Shown here: piece after piece, positions 11,168 to 21,148 of the stretch | How the letters are laid out: each line of letters starts with the position of its first letter | How positions within the stretch are numbered: position 1 is the stretch's first letter | Source: Hawksworthiomyces lignivorus | Lineage: Eukaryota; Ascomycota; Sordariomycetes; Ophiostomatales; Ophiostomataceae | Direction: 5' to 3' | Assembly (NCBI GenBank): GCA_002917075.1 | Contig: NTMA01000001.1 | Location: forward strand, 868,001 to 932,000 | DNA length: 64,000 nt | The notes under the pieces: model-generated | Told to the model about the DNA's origin: nothing | The model's database searches: none | Seen by the model: only the letters and a program-made list of their open reading frames with translations | Position numbers and translations under genes: made by a program

Positions 11168-13591
11168 TTACGCTGGTGACTGTGACTTTATGTAATTCAG
11201 TGCACTCCCCGCTCGCAACCACTTCAGTTGCAGCGCGTGGAAAGAGTGGTTCAGCTGGGCAGTCCATGAGGGGCCATCAAGAGGCTTCACGACCATTGTT
11301 ACGACGCTGTGTGGCTGCATCTCGCCGTCATCGACGCCATGAAGTGTGATAGTATCACCGCGCCGGATGCGGTCGTAATCCGCAGGGTCTTTGAATGTCA
11401 ACGGCAGCATGCCCTGCTTCTTGAGGTTTGTCTCGTGGATGCGGGCGAAGCTGCGTGCGATGACGGCAGAGCCGCCCAAGTAGCGCGGCTCCAGCGCGGC
11501 GTGCTCGCGGCTGCTGCCTTCGCCATAGTTCCAGTCGCCCACAATGCACCACCGCTGACGGTGCGGCTCTGCGTCACGCAGCTGCCTGGCTACGGCGTGT
11601 ACGGTGGCCAGCTGCCCGGTCGCGGGATGAATAGTGTGTCCCACCAGGGCGGCCTTCTCCAGACCCCCTGTGTTTGCGCCCTCTTCGTCGAAAAAGGCAT
11701 TTGAAGCGCCGAGCAGCATGTTGTTGCTGATGTTCTCGAGATGGCCACGGTACTTGTACCAAGGCCCTGCAGGAGATATGTGATCAGTAGTGCACTTGCC
11801 GCGCACTTTGATAAGCACCTGCATATCTGCGGCCTGATCTGCCTGCCATGGTGAGAAGGGCTGCAGAAGCTGCAGGCGATCGCTGTTCGGGTCGATTTTC
11901 ACTTCGTGTGCGCTACCATCAGCAAGTGGTGCCTGGAAACGGTCCTCGCCAGAAGTAAACTGCGGTGGAAGCTCAAATGAAGAGGGTGGGGTGAAACGGA
12001 AGCCGGCGTCTCCCGTGGTCTCAGCAGGAATAGCATCCGTCACTGGGTTGAAGTCGAGACGGCCTGAGTAAGCAAAGGCGACCACCATCTCAGGTGAGGT
12101 GACAAATGAGTGCGTGGACGGGTTGCTGTCATGGCGACCGGCAAAGTTGCGGTTATAGCTGGATATGACGGAGTTGGGCTCGCGTCCGGGCACGTCGACA
12201 TCGGTCCGGTCCCACTGACCGACGCAGGGACCACATGAGCTGGTAAGAACCAGTGCGCCGGCATCGCGGAGATCTTGCAGGATGCCTTCAGCCTCAGCTG
12301 TGGCACGGATCTGCTCACTGCCAGGTGTTACGAGGAAGGGCACGCGCACCTTGGGAATGCCTTCGTTGCGCGCCTGGCCCACCAGCTGCTGCACCTTGCG
12401 AAGGTCCTCATATGAGCTGTTTGTGCAGCTGCCCACCATGGCATGGCTGAGCGTCGGCGGCCAGTGGCTGTTGTGCACAGCTTCCTTGAAGGTCGACAGA
12501 GGATGCGACAGGTCGGGAGTAAATGGCCCGTTGATATGCGGCTCCAGTTTGTCGAGGTCAATTTCAATAACTTCATCATAGTAACGGTCACTGCTGGCAT
12601 CAGCCACTAGCAGCTGTGGCTTTACGGCATCTGCCGCCCTCGCTATATCGGCGCGCTTGGTCTTTTCGAGATAGCGAGCCATAGCAGGAGTGTATGGAAA
12701 GATACACGAGGTCGAGCCCACCTCAGCCGACATGTTGCACACCGTAGCCATGGCGGTGGCACTGAGGGTTTCAGTGCCGGGCCCGAAGAACTCAATAATT
12801 TTGCCCTTGCCCCCGGATACGGTCAGAATACCCGCCAGCCGGCAGATGATGTCCTTGGACGATGTCCATCCCTGCATCTGCCCCATTAGGCGCACGCCAA
12901 CTACTTTTGGACAGGCCAGCTCCCACGGCATACCAGACATCGCGTCGACTGCATCGGCGCCACCAACACCGATTCCAAGCATGCCCAGACCACCGGCATT
13001 GGGCGTGTGCGAGTCCGTGCCGATGATCAAGCCGCCTGGAAATGCGTAGTTCTCGAAGATCGTGATGTGGATGATGCCCGACCCGGGCTTGTGAAAGCCG
13101 ATGCCGTACTTCTTTGCTGCGCTGCTGAGAAATTCGTACACTTCTTTGTGATCCGAAAGAGCCCGCTGCAAATCGCTCTCGGCGCCGTGTTCGGCCACAA
13201 TCAAGTGGTCGCTGTGGACTGTCGTCGGCGTGCGAACCCGCGGTAGACCTGCACTGATGAATTGTAGAAGTGCCATCGTCGCCGTCGCATCGTGGCAAGC
13301 TACGCGATCCGGTCGCAGCTGCAGAATGGTCGACCCGCGCTCAATCTCGTCTAAGTGCCATGGCCTCTCTTCTAATGGGATCAGGTGGCTGTACAGCAGC
13401 TTTTCAGACAATGTTAGCGGCCGTGACCGTTTCGCCGTAATCGCCTGGAGGCGCGAGAGCTGTGAGGTATAATCGAGCGGCCGTCCGGGGTCCAGCGGGC
13501 TGATCGCGACATGTGAGGATACCGTTGCGAGGCCACGCTGCCCTAGCCTTGTCTTGTGTGCTCTTATCCCACGACTTAGATGTCGAAGCAT
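11168..13591 (-). CDS. Aconitate hydratase, mitochondrial-type paralogue
   Basis: 807 residues in one exon. Aconitase interconverts citrate/isocitrate through cis-aconitate with a [4Fe-4S] cluster. The cluster cysteines are present at C389 (SCTNSS), C453 and C456 (SCGPCVGQWDR). Active-site residues of the family are intact: D128-H129, H175 (SGIIH), D193-S194-H195 (GTDSHTPN), N and R of SYNRNFAGR, and the C-terminal GEGSSREHAALEPR serine-arginine loop. The first 26 residues are rich in Arg and free of acidic residues, consistent with a mitochondrial presequence. Length fits mitochondrial aconitases (about 780) plus the presequence. Being intronless beside a regulator, an aldolase and a citrate-type carrier suggests a pathway-specific copy rather than the TCA enzyme. 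It could act on citrate or on another tricarboxylate such as 4-oxalomesaconate. Its promoter has three YGGA-N4-TCCR repeats. Confidence 0.93.
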   Translation of the reverse strand: MLRHLSRGIRAHKTRLGQRGLATVSSHVAISPLDPGRPLDYTSQLSRLQAITAKRSRPLTLSEKLLYSHLIPLEERPWHLDEIERGSTILQLRPDRVACHDATATMALLQFISAGLPRVRTPTTVHSDHLIVAEHGAESDLQRALSDHKEVYEFLSSAAKKYGIGFHKPGSGIIHITIFENYAFPGGLIIGTDSHTPNAGGLGMLGIGVGGADAVDAMSGMPWELACPKVVGVRLMGQMQGWTSSKDIICRLAGILTVSGGKGKIIEFFGPGTETLSATAMATVCNMSAEVGSTSCIFPYTPAMARYLEKTKRADIARAADAVKPQLLVADASSDRYYDEVIEIDLDKLEPHINGPFTPDLSHPLSTFKEAVHNSHWPPTLSHAMVGSCTNSSYEDLRKVQQLVGQARNEGIPKVRVPFLVTPGSEQIRATAEAEGILQDLRDAGALVLTSSCGPCVGQWDRTDVDVPGREPNSVISSYNRNFAGRHDSNPSTHSFVTSPEMVVAFAYSGRLDFNPVTDAIPAETTGDAGFRFTPPSSFELPPQFTSGEDRFQAPLADGSAHEVKIDPNSDRLQLLQPFSPWQADQAADMQVLIKVRGKCTTDHISPAGPWYKYRGHLENISNNMLLGASNAFFDEEGANTGGLEKAALVGHTIHPATGQLATVHAVARQLRDAEPHRQRWCIVGDWNYGEGSSREHAALEPRYLGGSAVIARSFARIHETNLKKQGMLPLTFKDPADYDRIRRGDTITLHGVDDGEMQPHSVVTMVVKPLDGPSWTAQLNHSFHALQLKWLRAGSALNYIKSQSPA

Positions 13592-13738
13592 GGTCGTTAT
13601 TTCGTGCGGGGGAAAATCGTTCCGCGATGCGCAGAACCTAAATAGAATAACTTTATAGAAAATTGCGAAGTTCGGTAAATAAAATACAATTAGCTATCAT
13701 ACGTAGACGTCACGGATCCAACCTACGGTTTCCATACA

Positions 13739-13750
13739 TGGAGCCATCCA
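13739..13750. promoter_or_regulatory. Module A motif copy 1: TGGA-GCCA-TCCA
   Basis: Perfect inverted repeat YGGA-N4-TCCR, about 150 bp upstream of the aconitase start codon. Confidence 0.55.
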
Positions 13751-13768
13751 AAGGCCTAGGGGACCTTA

Positions 13769-13780
13769 CGGAACCCTCCG
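13769..13780. promoter_or_regulatory. Module A motif copy 2: CGGA-ACCC-TCCG
   Basis: Perfect CGGA-N4-TCCG inverted repeat (equivalently CGG-N6-CCG), the type of site bound by Zn(II)2Cys6 dimers. It is about 180 bp upstream of the aconitase gene. Confidence 0.6.
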
Positions 13781-13794
13781 GCGCTTGCTATGCA

Positions 13795-13806
13795 CGGAGA
13801 CATCCA
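13795..13806. promoter_or_regulatory. Module A motif copy 3: CGGA-GACA-TCCA
   Basis: Third copy upstream of aconitase. Its flanks (cACGGAGACATCCAGa) closely match the copy at 17495 in the regulator/transporter promoter. Confidence 0.6.
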
Positions 13807-14051
13807 GACCCACTGAAATACCAAGCACACTGCTGACTCCGCGTACAAAATGAGCTACCTAGGATGCGTTTTTGTATTAGATCTGTGCTGTCTGCTGCCT
13901 TTTGGTTTAGTGGAAACATCGCCGGGTTTAACCTGGAATCGTCGTCTACAACGGCGCCTGATTCCTTCGCTGCTCTGTCTTTCGTCCACTACGCTCCCTG
14001 CTAATTGCAAAATGAAGCTAAAGAAAATTATGTATTATTTTTGTGTATTTT

Positions 14052-17000
14052 CTATTGGCCTATGCTCGGATCAAACCAATTCAAGATTGGCACGTTCCCA
14101 AACAAGTCCCAGCTGGGGTCGCCATGGTCTAACGGCGCCATGAATTGTTCTAACTGTGGGGTAATGCCAAACATATCCATGTTGTATACGCCCTCTTGTG
14201 CTTGAGATTCTTGAGGTTGTTGATGTTGATGCGGAGTATGGTGTGATTGTTCTCGCATATCAACCAGAGCACTCAGCACCATATGCGTATCGTCTTCGCC
14301 CTCTTCCTCCACCGCTAAACTATCTGCTGCCAGAGAGGCGGAAGGCGGCATGTGCGGCACCGAAACCCATGAGCCGTTGGGGCCATAGTTTGACAGGCGG
14401 GGCATCTTAGCTGCCCGACCATCTGGGACTGCAGATGTCGCCAGGCCCGCGTGGGGGATGGCCCCTGCATTTGCGCCGCCGGCGCCGACGCCGGCTCGCG
14501 TCTGCATCAGCTGTGCGTGCCGCTTCAGCGTCTGGTCTACCATGCGCTCGAAGCCATCACGGCTACGCTTGGCTGATGGCCACCACTCGCCGCTGGCGCT
14601 GAGCAGGCCGGAGCACGTGCGCAAGTCCTTGGCCAGGTCGTCGTACAGCGCATCGGTGGGTGGCGGCACGGCTGCCTCGGAGCCAGCGTGCGGTGAACTA
14701 GGGTGGGGCAATGCGACGGCTCCAGGAAAGGCTGTGGCTGCCCAGAAGCAGGCAATCATGATGGTCCCCGACGACAGGATACCTTGCACGGTGCGCCAGT
14801 TCAGGAACAGGCTGTCCTGTGCATACAGCGCGGCATAGTTGCGCAGGCGCTGGGCGGCATGCGCAAAGCATACTCCCAATGCCTCTGGTGATGGTTGCCG
14901 GATGGCCTGCGACGGCTGGTGCAGCAGGACCATGGCCTGGTGGTATCGCTGGTCCAGCTTGAGCCGCAGACGCGTCGCCTCCTCTGGCGCGGCCGGCGCT
15001 ACCGCCGCAACTACGTCAGGAACTGCTGCTCGCCAATCTTCGAGCCGCCTGCGTAACATTTGCTGGTGCTCCAATGGGTGGCGTGTCCACCAAGACGACG
15101 AAGCATTATCAGGAACCATACCGGAGGTAGTCTTTTCCCCACTAGTTGTAGATTGCAGCTGAACAGCTGTCTGCGAGGATGCCGAAGCAGGCGGCAACAG
15201 ATAGAGTCCGTTCTTGATGTCCGAGATGATCCGCTGGAACTTGAAATCGTGAACTGAATATGGCAGATACTGTGCAGCCAGGTTTATTATCACGGCTGCT
15301 GAATCTACATCTTCTTCTGGCCAGGCACTTCCCGGCACTGAAGCCGTATCGTTTGGAGGGGGTGCTTCCGGCAGCCCGACATCAAAAGATTCATCTCGCA
15401 CGCTGAGCGGACGACCTTGTATAGAAGCGATGGAACGCTCTAACGTGTATGCCACATAAAAGACTGTACGGCGCACGTGGGCTGCAACGGCGCTACCGCT
15501 GCCGATAACGATCGCCTCGCGATGGATGCCTAAGTCAATGCTGTGTGCCATAGACACGTGAATTAATGTCCAAATGTTGATTTCAGCGGGGAGCAGCAGA
15601 GCGCGCACAGAAAGCAACAACAGGCACTGCAGAGATGGTAGTGAGATGGTAGAGAAGCACTCGCCAGCACAGGCCATAGCCGCCCGGTATAGACGAGTTG
15701 GAGAGATGTCAAAATCCGTTCCTCGTGTGCGTACTGTCGCTGCCAAGTTGAGAACCATAAAAACATGGGCTGCTGCGGTGTAGATGCTGATAGGGGTGTT
15801 CTCTGCGCCTTCTGCAGTGTCTGGATTCTCAGTGTGGTCTGTATCAACTCCCCATTCGCCATTGTACGAAAACGGCTTGATAGATTCAGGCCAGCCATGA
15901 CGGCCGACCGTCGTGCCAGGGCCGAGGTCAACGCAGTCATACAATGCCTCTACAGCACGAAGTAACGACGGCGCATGTATGATGGGATGATCCATGTGCA
16001 ATTTAGTAAAGTAGACTTCGAGTAAGCTGTACGTTTCTTCTTTTGTTGGGAGATCCTGTTCTTTGTTAGACGTTTATGGCTATGTGATTGAAAACAATGA
16101 AAACATGGAAAACAACCTTTTGCAAATGCCTGTAGAGCATCTGGAGATTTTGACGCTCTGCTCGTTGCTGCAGGATGGCGCCTCGTGAGCGCGGTGTTGG
16201 CAGCCGAATCCCTGGCCGTGGAGGTGGCATCGCTCCGTAAGATGCGTCTATTGGACCGTTCACTGGATCTTGATGCGACAGCCTTCTGCCACGCGTGTCA
16301 TTCGGCACTGTACGTGCTGACGCAGTCACATTGGTGTTTGCCATGGAACTAGCTGTTGACCCGGTCCCGTCTAGCATTGAGGAGGGAGCCGGCTCATCCA
16401 CCCCAATAATCCTTGTAAACACCATACCCGACGACGATCCCAAGTAGTGTTTCTGCCGCGAGTCCGCATTGAGAGACAGCAGCCTCAGGTCAATAGCCAC
16501 TGAGCGCACTTCGTCGCGAAGCGGCCGGTCACCAGTGTCTGCCGAGATCTGCGATGACGGCCGCTTAGGCGTCTGTTCCGTAGTAGGAGTGACAGCGGAA
16601 GGCGTAGACGGCTGAGCCACGCCGGCAGTGTCAAGAGGTGCGGCAGCCAGTGGGGCTGCGGCTGCTACCGAGGGTGTCGTCGTAAATGGGACTCCAGCTT
16701 CCCTCAGCGGGGTACCGGCTGCCGCAGGTGTGTATGCTTTCGGAGGGTGTGAATCTTCAGCAGTTGGCCGGGGCGAGTCGTCGGAGAATGGTAGCGCATC
16801 GACCTGAGGCCCTTGGCTCAAATCAAAGGCCGGTAGGTGTGTCCGGATAACATCTTCAAGCCACCGGATTCGAGCAGGGCCGTACATAAGGAAGCTGACT
16901 TGTTAGCAAGATTGAAACCATAGCCAAGAAACTGACGAGTAAGTTGAAAGCGCCAACCTCCTCGGTATCAGCTGTTCGCTATTGTGACTGTCTACATCCA

Positions 17001-17183
17001 CACACTGCACACCCGCCCGCGTACAGTTCCCACAGGCTGGAATAGACCCATCGCACTGGAATATGTGTCAGTGTAAGCTCTCGAGATTACGGTAACTTCA
17101 TGGTGAAAGCTATTCACTTTGACGCGCCGCAGCCGACATCTCTGGCAGGCAGAGCGGACTTTCTTTGGATGCGATTCTGTCAT
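14052..17183 (-). CDS. Zn(II)2Cys6 transcription factor, candidate module A regulator
   Basis: Four exons, 17183-17118, 17055-16958, 16894-16117 and 16055-14052, with introns of 61-63 nt and all phases consistent, giving 981 residues. The binuclear cluster is split by intron 1: C13-x2-C16-x6-C23-x6-C30-x2-C33-x6-C40. A linker and an RIRWLED segment follow (coiled-coil-like dimerisation region), then a low-complexity Pro/Ala/Ser linker. The fungal-specific regulatory domain (PF04082 type) is recognised by DHPIIHAPSLLRAV, SMAHSIDLGIHRE and RRTVFYVAYTLERS. The gene sits between the aconitase and a divergent MFS transporter and shares a 679-bp promoter with the latter. That promoter carries two copies of the YGGA-N4-TCCR motif, so autoregulation is plausible. 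It is the natural candidate for the factor binding the repeated site. Confidence 0.92.
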
Positions 17184-17448
17184 TCTCTTCTTTTCATAAA
17201 GTACGATATGTCTACACGAGGCGTGAGGAACGGCATCGCATCGACTTTGATCAAGGAAACTTGATAAGAGATAATGGCGCACTCACTCGACTTGGAGATC
17301 CAAGGTCAAAGTGGAGAATGGGGGCAAAATGGCAGTTGTAACAAAGGAGAGAAAGTTTTTAGCGGCACGAGGATTGGCTATTTCCGATCTCATTCGTCTC
17401 CACCATTCCATATGCCTACGACTCCACCTGGGCTAGTTTTTTCTCACC

Positions 17449-17460
17449 TGGAGCGTTCCG
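17449..17460. promoter_or_regulatory. Module A motif copy 4: TGGA-GCGT-TCCG
   Basis: Perfect inverted repeat in the regulator/transporter promoter, 266 bp from the regulator start and 403 bp from the transporter start. Confidence 0.55.
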
Positions 17461-17494
17461 GCGTCTCTGCGGAGAGGCCCCATGGGGTTCATCA

Positions 17495-17506
17495 CGGAGC
17501 CATCCA
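17495..17506. promoter_or_regulatory. Module A motif copy 5: CGGA-GCCA-TCCA
   Basis: Extended match ACGGAG-N2-A-TCCAG with the copy at 13795. Confidence 0.6.
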
Positions 17507-17862
17507 GGGTGGTATGTTGAGGAGACAAGATGTGTTCGTCTCCATTGGATACGAACACCGCATCTTCACACCACGTTCTGATCATAGTGCATATTACCCC
17601 AGAAATGCAACCTCCAGATTTGCGCGACGCACCAAGTGCGCTTGCGCAAAGGACCATATAATACATCCTCGACGACCCTTCTCCATTTCTTTCTATCTAC
17701 CAGGTTCTTAACGGTCTTCTCTCGTCTCTCTTTGGCCATCTATATTCGGCTCTCTTTCATATACACTTTCTATTTCAGTTATTGGTTATTTCATTCCCTT
17801 GCCGTAGAAGACCGTTTGACTTTCTATTTACATTCCGCAAAGCAAATCAGTTAATAGAAAAG

Positions 17863-19600
17863 ATGGGTGGCGCTGCTGGAGGTATAGATCTTATTGCTCT
17901 CAGGCAGACGCCTGATGCAGTCAAGAGATCATGGTGTATCTGGCTGTCGGTCGTCTGGGCGTCTTATTGTGGCTCTCTGCATGGTTTCAACACTTCCAAT
18001 ATCTCTGGCATCATGAGCTTGACGGCCTTTACTCGCGACTTTGGCTTCAACAAGATGTCTGCCGACGCTGTATCTAACCTAGAAGGCTGGGTGGTCTCAG
18101 CAATGCTTTTGGTAAGTTCTTGCTCTTTTAAATATATCATTTATTGTCGTCGTATTCTCTATGTTTCTCTTCTCGGCCTCTCTTTCTATAGACAGCAGCC
18201 AACTAACGCATATCATGATGCAGGGCCAATTGACTGGTGTCATCTTCTCTGGACCCGTGGGTGAGGTCTACGGCAGAAAGCCAGTCATCCTAATTGCTGC
18301 CATCCTCTACCTCATCGGTGCCGTACTCATGGCTGCCAATTTCGGCTCCTCTGCCGAACTTCTCGTTGGCCGTGTCATCTCGGGCCTCGGCTCTGGCTTT
18401 GGCATGACGGTTGGCGCTGTGTATATATCCGAGATTGCTCCCCGGGCACTGCGTGGTTGCATGGGTGCCATCTACAACGTCGGCATCATGTCTGGCGTTA
18501 CTGCCGCGTACTGGATCAACTATGCGTCGAAGATCCACCTCGACGCGTCGTCTAGCTGGCAGTGGCGCGCCGCCATGGTGCTGCAGGTGATCCCGGGTGT
18601 CGCTCTGCTGATCGGCTATCCCTACTGTCCAGAGTCGCCCCGGTTCCTGATGCTCAAGAACAAGCCCGAGCGGGCCGAGGCTGCACTCTGCCGCCTGCGC
18701 AACCTGCCGGGCGATCACCCGTATGTTGTGGAAGAGCTCGACGAATTCCGCATGCGCGCCGAGATGGAGGCGGAGGAGACCGGTGGCGCCCGGCACCAGT
18801 GGCAGGCTGTCAAGGAGCTGTTCCGCTACTGCGCAGAAGACCGGTCGACACGGCAGCGCGTCATTTTTGTAGTGCTGATCCAGACAGCCTTTATCATGTG
18901 TGGCGGCAACAGCATCACGTATTACGCGCCCAACATCCTCAAGACGATTGGACTCAACCCGAACCAGGTGCTGCTCTTCACGGCCACGTACGGCCTCATC
19001 AAGGTGGTGTCTGTGCTGCTGTATGCCTTCTTCTTGACGGACCGCTTTGGTCGCCGGCCGCTGCTGCTCATCGGCTCCACCATGAACATGCTCTGCACGC
19101 TGTACCTGGCCGTGTTCCTCGGCGTCGCCAACATCAGCCCTGGCGCGCCGGCCTCGGCCGCTGCCTGGGTGGCCATCGTGGCCATCTGCATCTTCGCCAT
19201 CGGCTACGGCTTCGGCTGGGCACCCGCCTTCAGCCTGACCACCAGCGAGATCTGCCCGACGCGCACGCGCGGCACCATTGTCACGCTCGCGTTTGCCTAC
19301 CAGAACCTGCTCAACTTTGGCATCACGCGGGCCTTTCCCAACATGGTGGCGTCGATGCACGCGTACGGGCCCTTTGCGCTCTTCACCGCCTGCACCGCTG
19401 TCTCGACCACGTGGGTGTACCTGGCTTTCCCTGAGTGCAAGGGCCGCAGCATGGAGCACATGGACGCGCTGTTCTACCTGCCCTGGTACAAGGTGGGGCG
19501 GGCATCGATGAAAGAGCCGTCCGTCACAGACAGCGAGAAGATGGAGGACCCGGTGGTGCTTGCGGAACCCAAGATCGATGCGTACACGCATGTAGAGTAG
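17863..19600 (+). CDS. MFS transporter, sugar-porter family
   Basis: Exons 17863-18111 and 18224-19600 (intron of 112 nt, GTAAGT...ATGCAG, phase 0), 541 residues. Sugar-porter signatures are in order: GEVYGRKP after helix 2, GRVISGLGSGFG in helix 4, the PESPRFL loop after helix 6, DRFGRRPLLLIG after helix 8, and a degenerate C-terminal PECKGRSMEHMD in place of PETKG. It is a plasma-membrane proton symporter. The family includes hexose, quinate, galacturonate, lactose and inositol permeases; the unusual ECKG form gives no substrate. It is divergent from the module A regulator, hence likely the uptake system of the module. Confidence 0.9.
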
Positions 19601-19754
19601 AGAGGACCACATGTATGGAAGACAGAAGAGGTGTCTGCAGTGTGAACTTCATAGCAAAACTTAATCAATGAGACACATGTTTACTGCAGAAAGTCCAAAA
19701 ATAAAAAATACAAAAAATCTTGCATGTGTAAGTAATTTTATTTAACACTTTTGG

Positions 19755-20682
19755 TTACTTCCTCAACCGCGCAATTGTTGGTCCCATTGGCTCCCCATTG
19801 TTCAGTGCCTCCATTGTCTTGTCATCAATTTCCTTCCGCTCTTGACAGAGCTGAACAACTTGGTCAACCAGTGATGGCGGTACAACCACGACGCCGTCAT
19901 CATCGCCAACGAGGATATCACCAGGGTGGACCCACAGATCCTCGTGGAACTGAAGAGGTACGTCGAACTCAGACGCCCGCGTGAATGTGTTGGACCCGAG
20001 AATGGACGTGCCTCGCGCGAACATCTTGCTACGTGTTAGCGCATTTACTTTCGTCTTCATATTTTCCATGATAATAATTTCGCTTTATGGCATCCCTTCG
20101 CGGCTGCTCGGTTTACTCACCGGGAGTCCAATTTGCTGGATCTCGCGCACATCTCGGAAACGGCCATCGAGGACCACTCCAGCAGCTCCAAGGTGGGTCA
20201 GCCGCGTGGCCATTAGGCCGCCAAAGCAGGCAGAGTGCAAGCCCTTGGGCTGTTGGATATACATGATTTCACCCGACGACACGCTGTCAGCGAAGTGCTG
20301 CGGCGGCTTGGCGGTGCTGGGATCGGAGGTGCGGACCATCTGTATTATTTCTCAGAGTAATTTTGTCAGGACTTCTGGCAGCTTTATGATTGACACGTTC
20401 TACTCGACTCATGTTTGCTCTTCGCAATACCTTGACCGTCATGGCAGGCCCAATGATGGAGGCAGCGCTGCCAGTCCCCTGCCGTGCGGGGCTCCACATG
20501 GTGATGCCGTCCAAAAAGCCACCCATGGGGTACTTGAGTTTGACTAAGGCATCTCCAATCTAGTTGTCAAGTTAGTCATAGCATTTCTCAAAGGCTTAAA
20601 TGATCAATGGAATAATGATTCTCACATCGCATGATGCGAACGGCCGAAGGGCCGCAATACGAGAGGCGAGTAGAGAGGCCAT
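19755..20682 (-). CDS. RraA-type aldolase (HMG/CHA aldolase-like)
   Basis: Exons 20682-20626, 20559-20431, 20339-20121 and 20024-19755, all phase 0, 224 residues. Family members cleave 4-hydroxy-4-methyl-2-oxoglutarate or 4-carboxy-4-hydroxy-2-oxoadipate to pyruvate plus pyruvate or oxaloacetate, or decarboxylate oxaloacetate. The start SRIAALRPFASCDIGDALVKL and the core GGLMATRLTHLGAAGVVLDGRFRDV are typical. R124-D125 correspond to the Arg-Asp pair that binds pyruvate enolate and the divalent metal in class II HMG/CHA aldolases. LPMFARG and WVHPGDILVGDDDGVVVVP complete the fold. Length fits (210-230). True RraA RNase E inhibitors are bacterial and not expected here. It ends 154 bp from the convergent transporter and is divergent from the ATP-grasp gene. 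Confidence 0.9.
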
Positions 20683-20840
20683 GATCGTGAGTGGAGGCAG
20701 ACAGCCTGGCGTAATTGGTAGTGAGTCAATAGCACCACTGAGCCGGGTCAGAGTCGGTAATAATTGTGTGGTCAGCTGTATCTAAAGTCGATTTAAATAA
20801 TAGGATAGCATCAAGCGTACGCGAAGACTGTTTTTAGAGG

Positions 20841-20859
20841 CTTCTGCTCCCAGCAGAAG
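20841..20859. repeat. 8-bp hairpin
   Basis: CTTCTGCT-CCC-AGCAGAAG, a perfect inverted repeat with a 3-nt loop in the aldolase/ATP-grasp promoter. Function unknown. Confidence 0.5.
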
Positions 20860-20944
20860 AGCGCTCTTTGTGTGCGCCCTTTGTGTGCCAGCGATCTCCA
20901 CTGACCAGCGATCGGCATGGATAAAGTCCCCCCACCTTCACCTT

Positions 20945-20956
20945 CGGAGCTCTCCT
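20945..20956. promoter_or_regulatory. Module A motif copy 6 (one mismatch): CGGA-GCTC-TCCT
   Basis: Matches YGGA-N4-TCC but ends in T instead of R; 193 bp upstream of the ATP-grasp start. Confidence 0.4.
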
Positions 20957-20982
20957 TTTCTCCACATTCTCAGCAACCAGCC

Positions 20983-20994
20983 TGGACAGCTCCG
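20983..20994. promoter_or_regulatory. Module A motif copy 7: TGGA-CAGC-TCCG
   Basis: Perfect inverted repeat. On the other strand its flanks read GACGGAGCTGTCCAGG, matching copies 3 and 5. Confidence 0.58.
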
Positions 20995-21148
20995 TCACCA
21001 TGGATATGGCCTTTATCCTTTAGAGCCAGCATGCAGCATATGACGGGATGTGTTTCTTGAGCTTGTGAACATTAAAAACTAAAATAAACAAGATGATGAA
21101 GCAGCTGCAATAAGCAATTTGCAAACTGGAAATCAACATAGTCACCCA

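Larger units (their letters stand above)
13592..14051. other. Aconitase promoter region
   Basis: 460 bp between the aconitase start and the stop of the next minus-strand gene. It contains three inverted repeats of the module A motif within 68 bp, listed separately. Confidence 0.6.
17184..17862. promoter_or_regulatory. Divergent promoter, regulator / sugar-porter MFS
   Basis: 679 bp shared by the minus-strand regulator and the plus-strand transporter, with two motif copies near the centre. The right half is pyrimidine-rich, as is common before fungal start codons. Confidence 0.6.
20683..21148. promoter_or_regulatory. Divergent promoter, aldolase / ATP-grasp
   Basis: 466 bp between two start codons. 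It contains one exact and one near-exact module A motif, a hairpin at 20841-20859 and a duplicated CTTTGTGTGC. Confidence 0.6.

Noticed and set aside
18290..19612. 440-codon ORF antisense to the sugar-porter gene
   Set aside because: It is a shadow of a GC-rich coding exon; its composition is Arg/His/Gly-rich with no domain, while the plus strand encodes a clear transporter.
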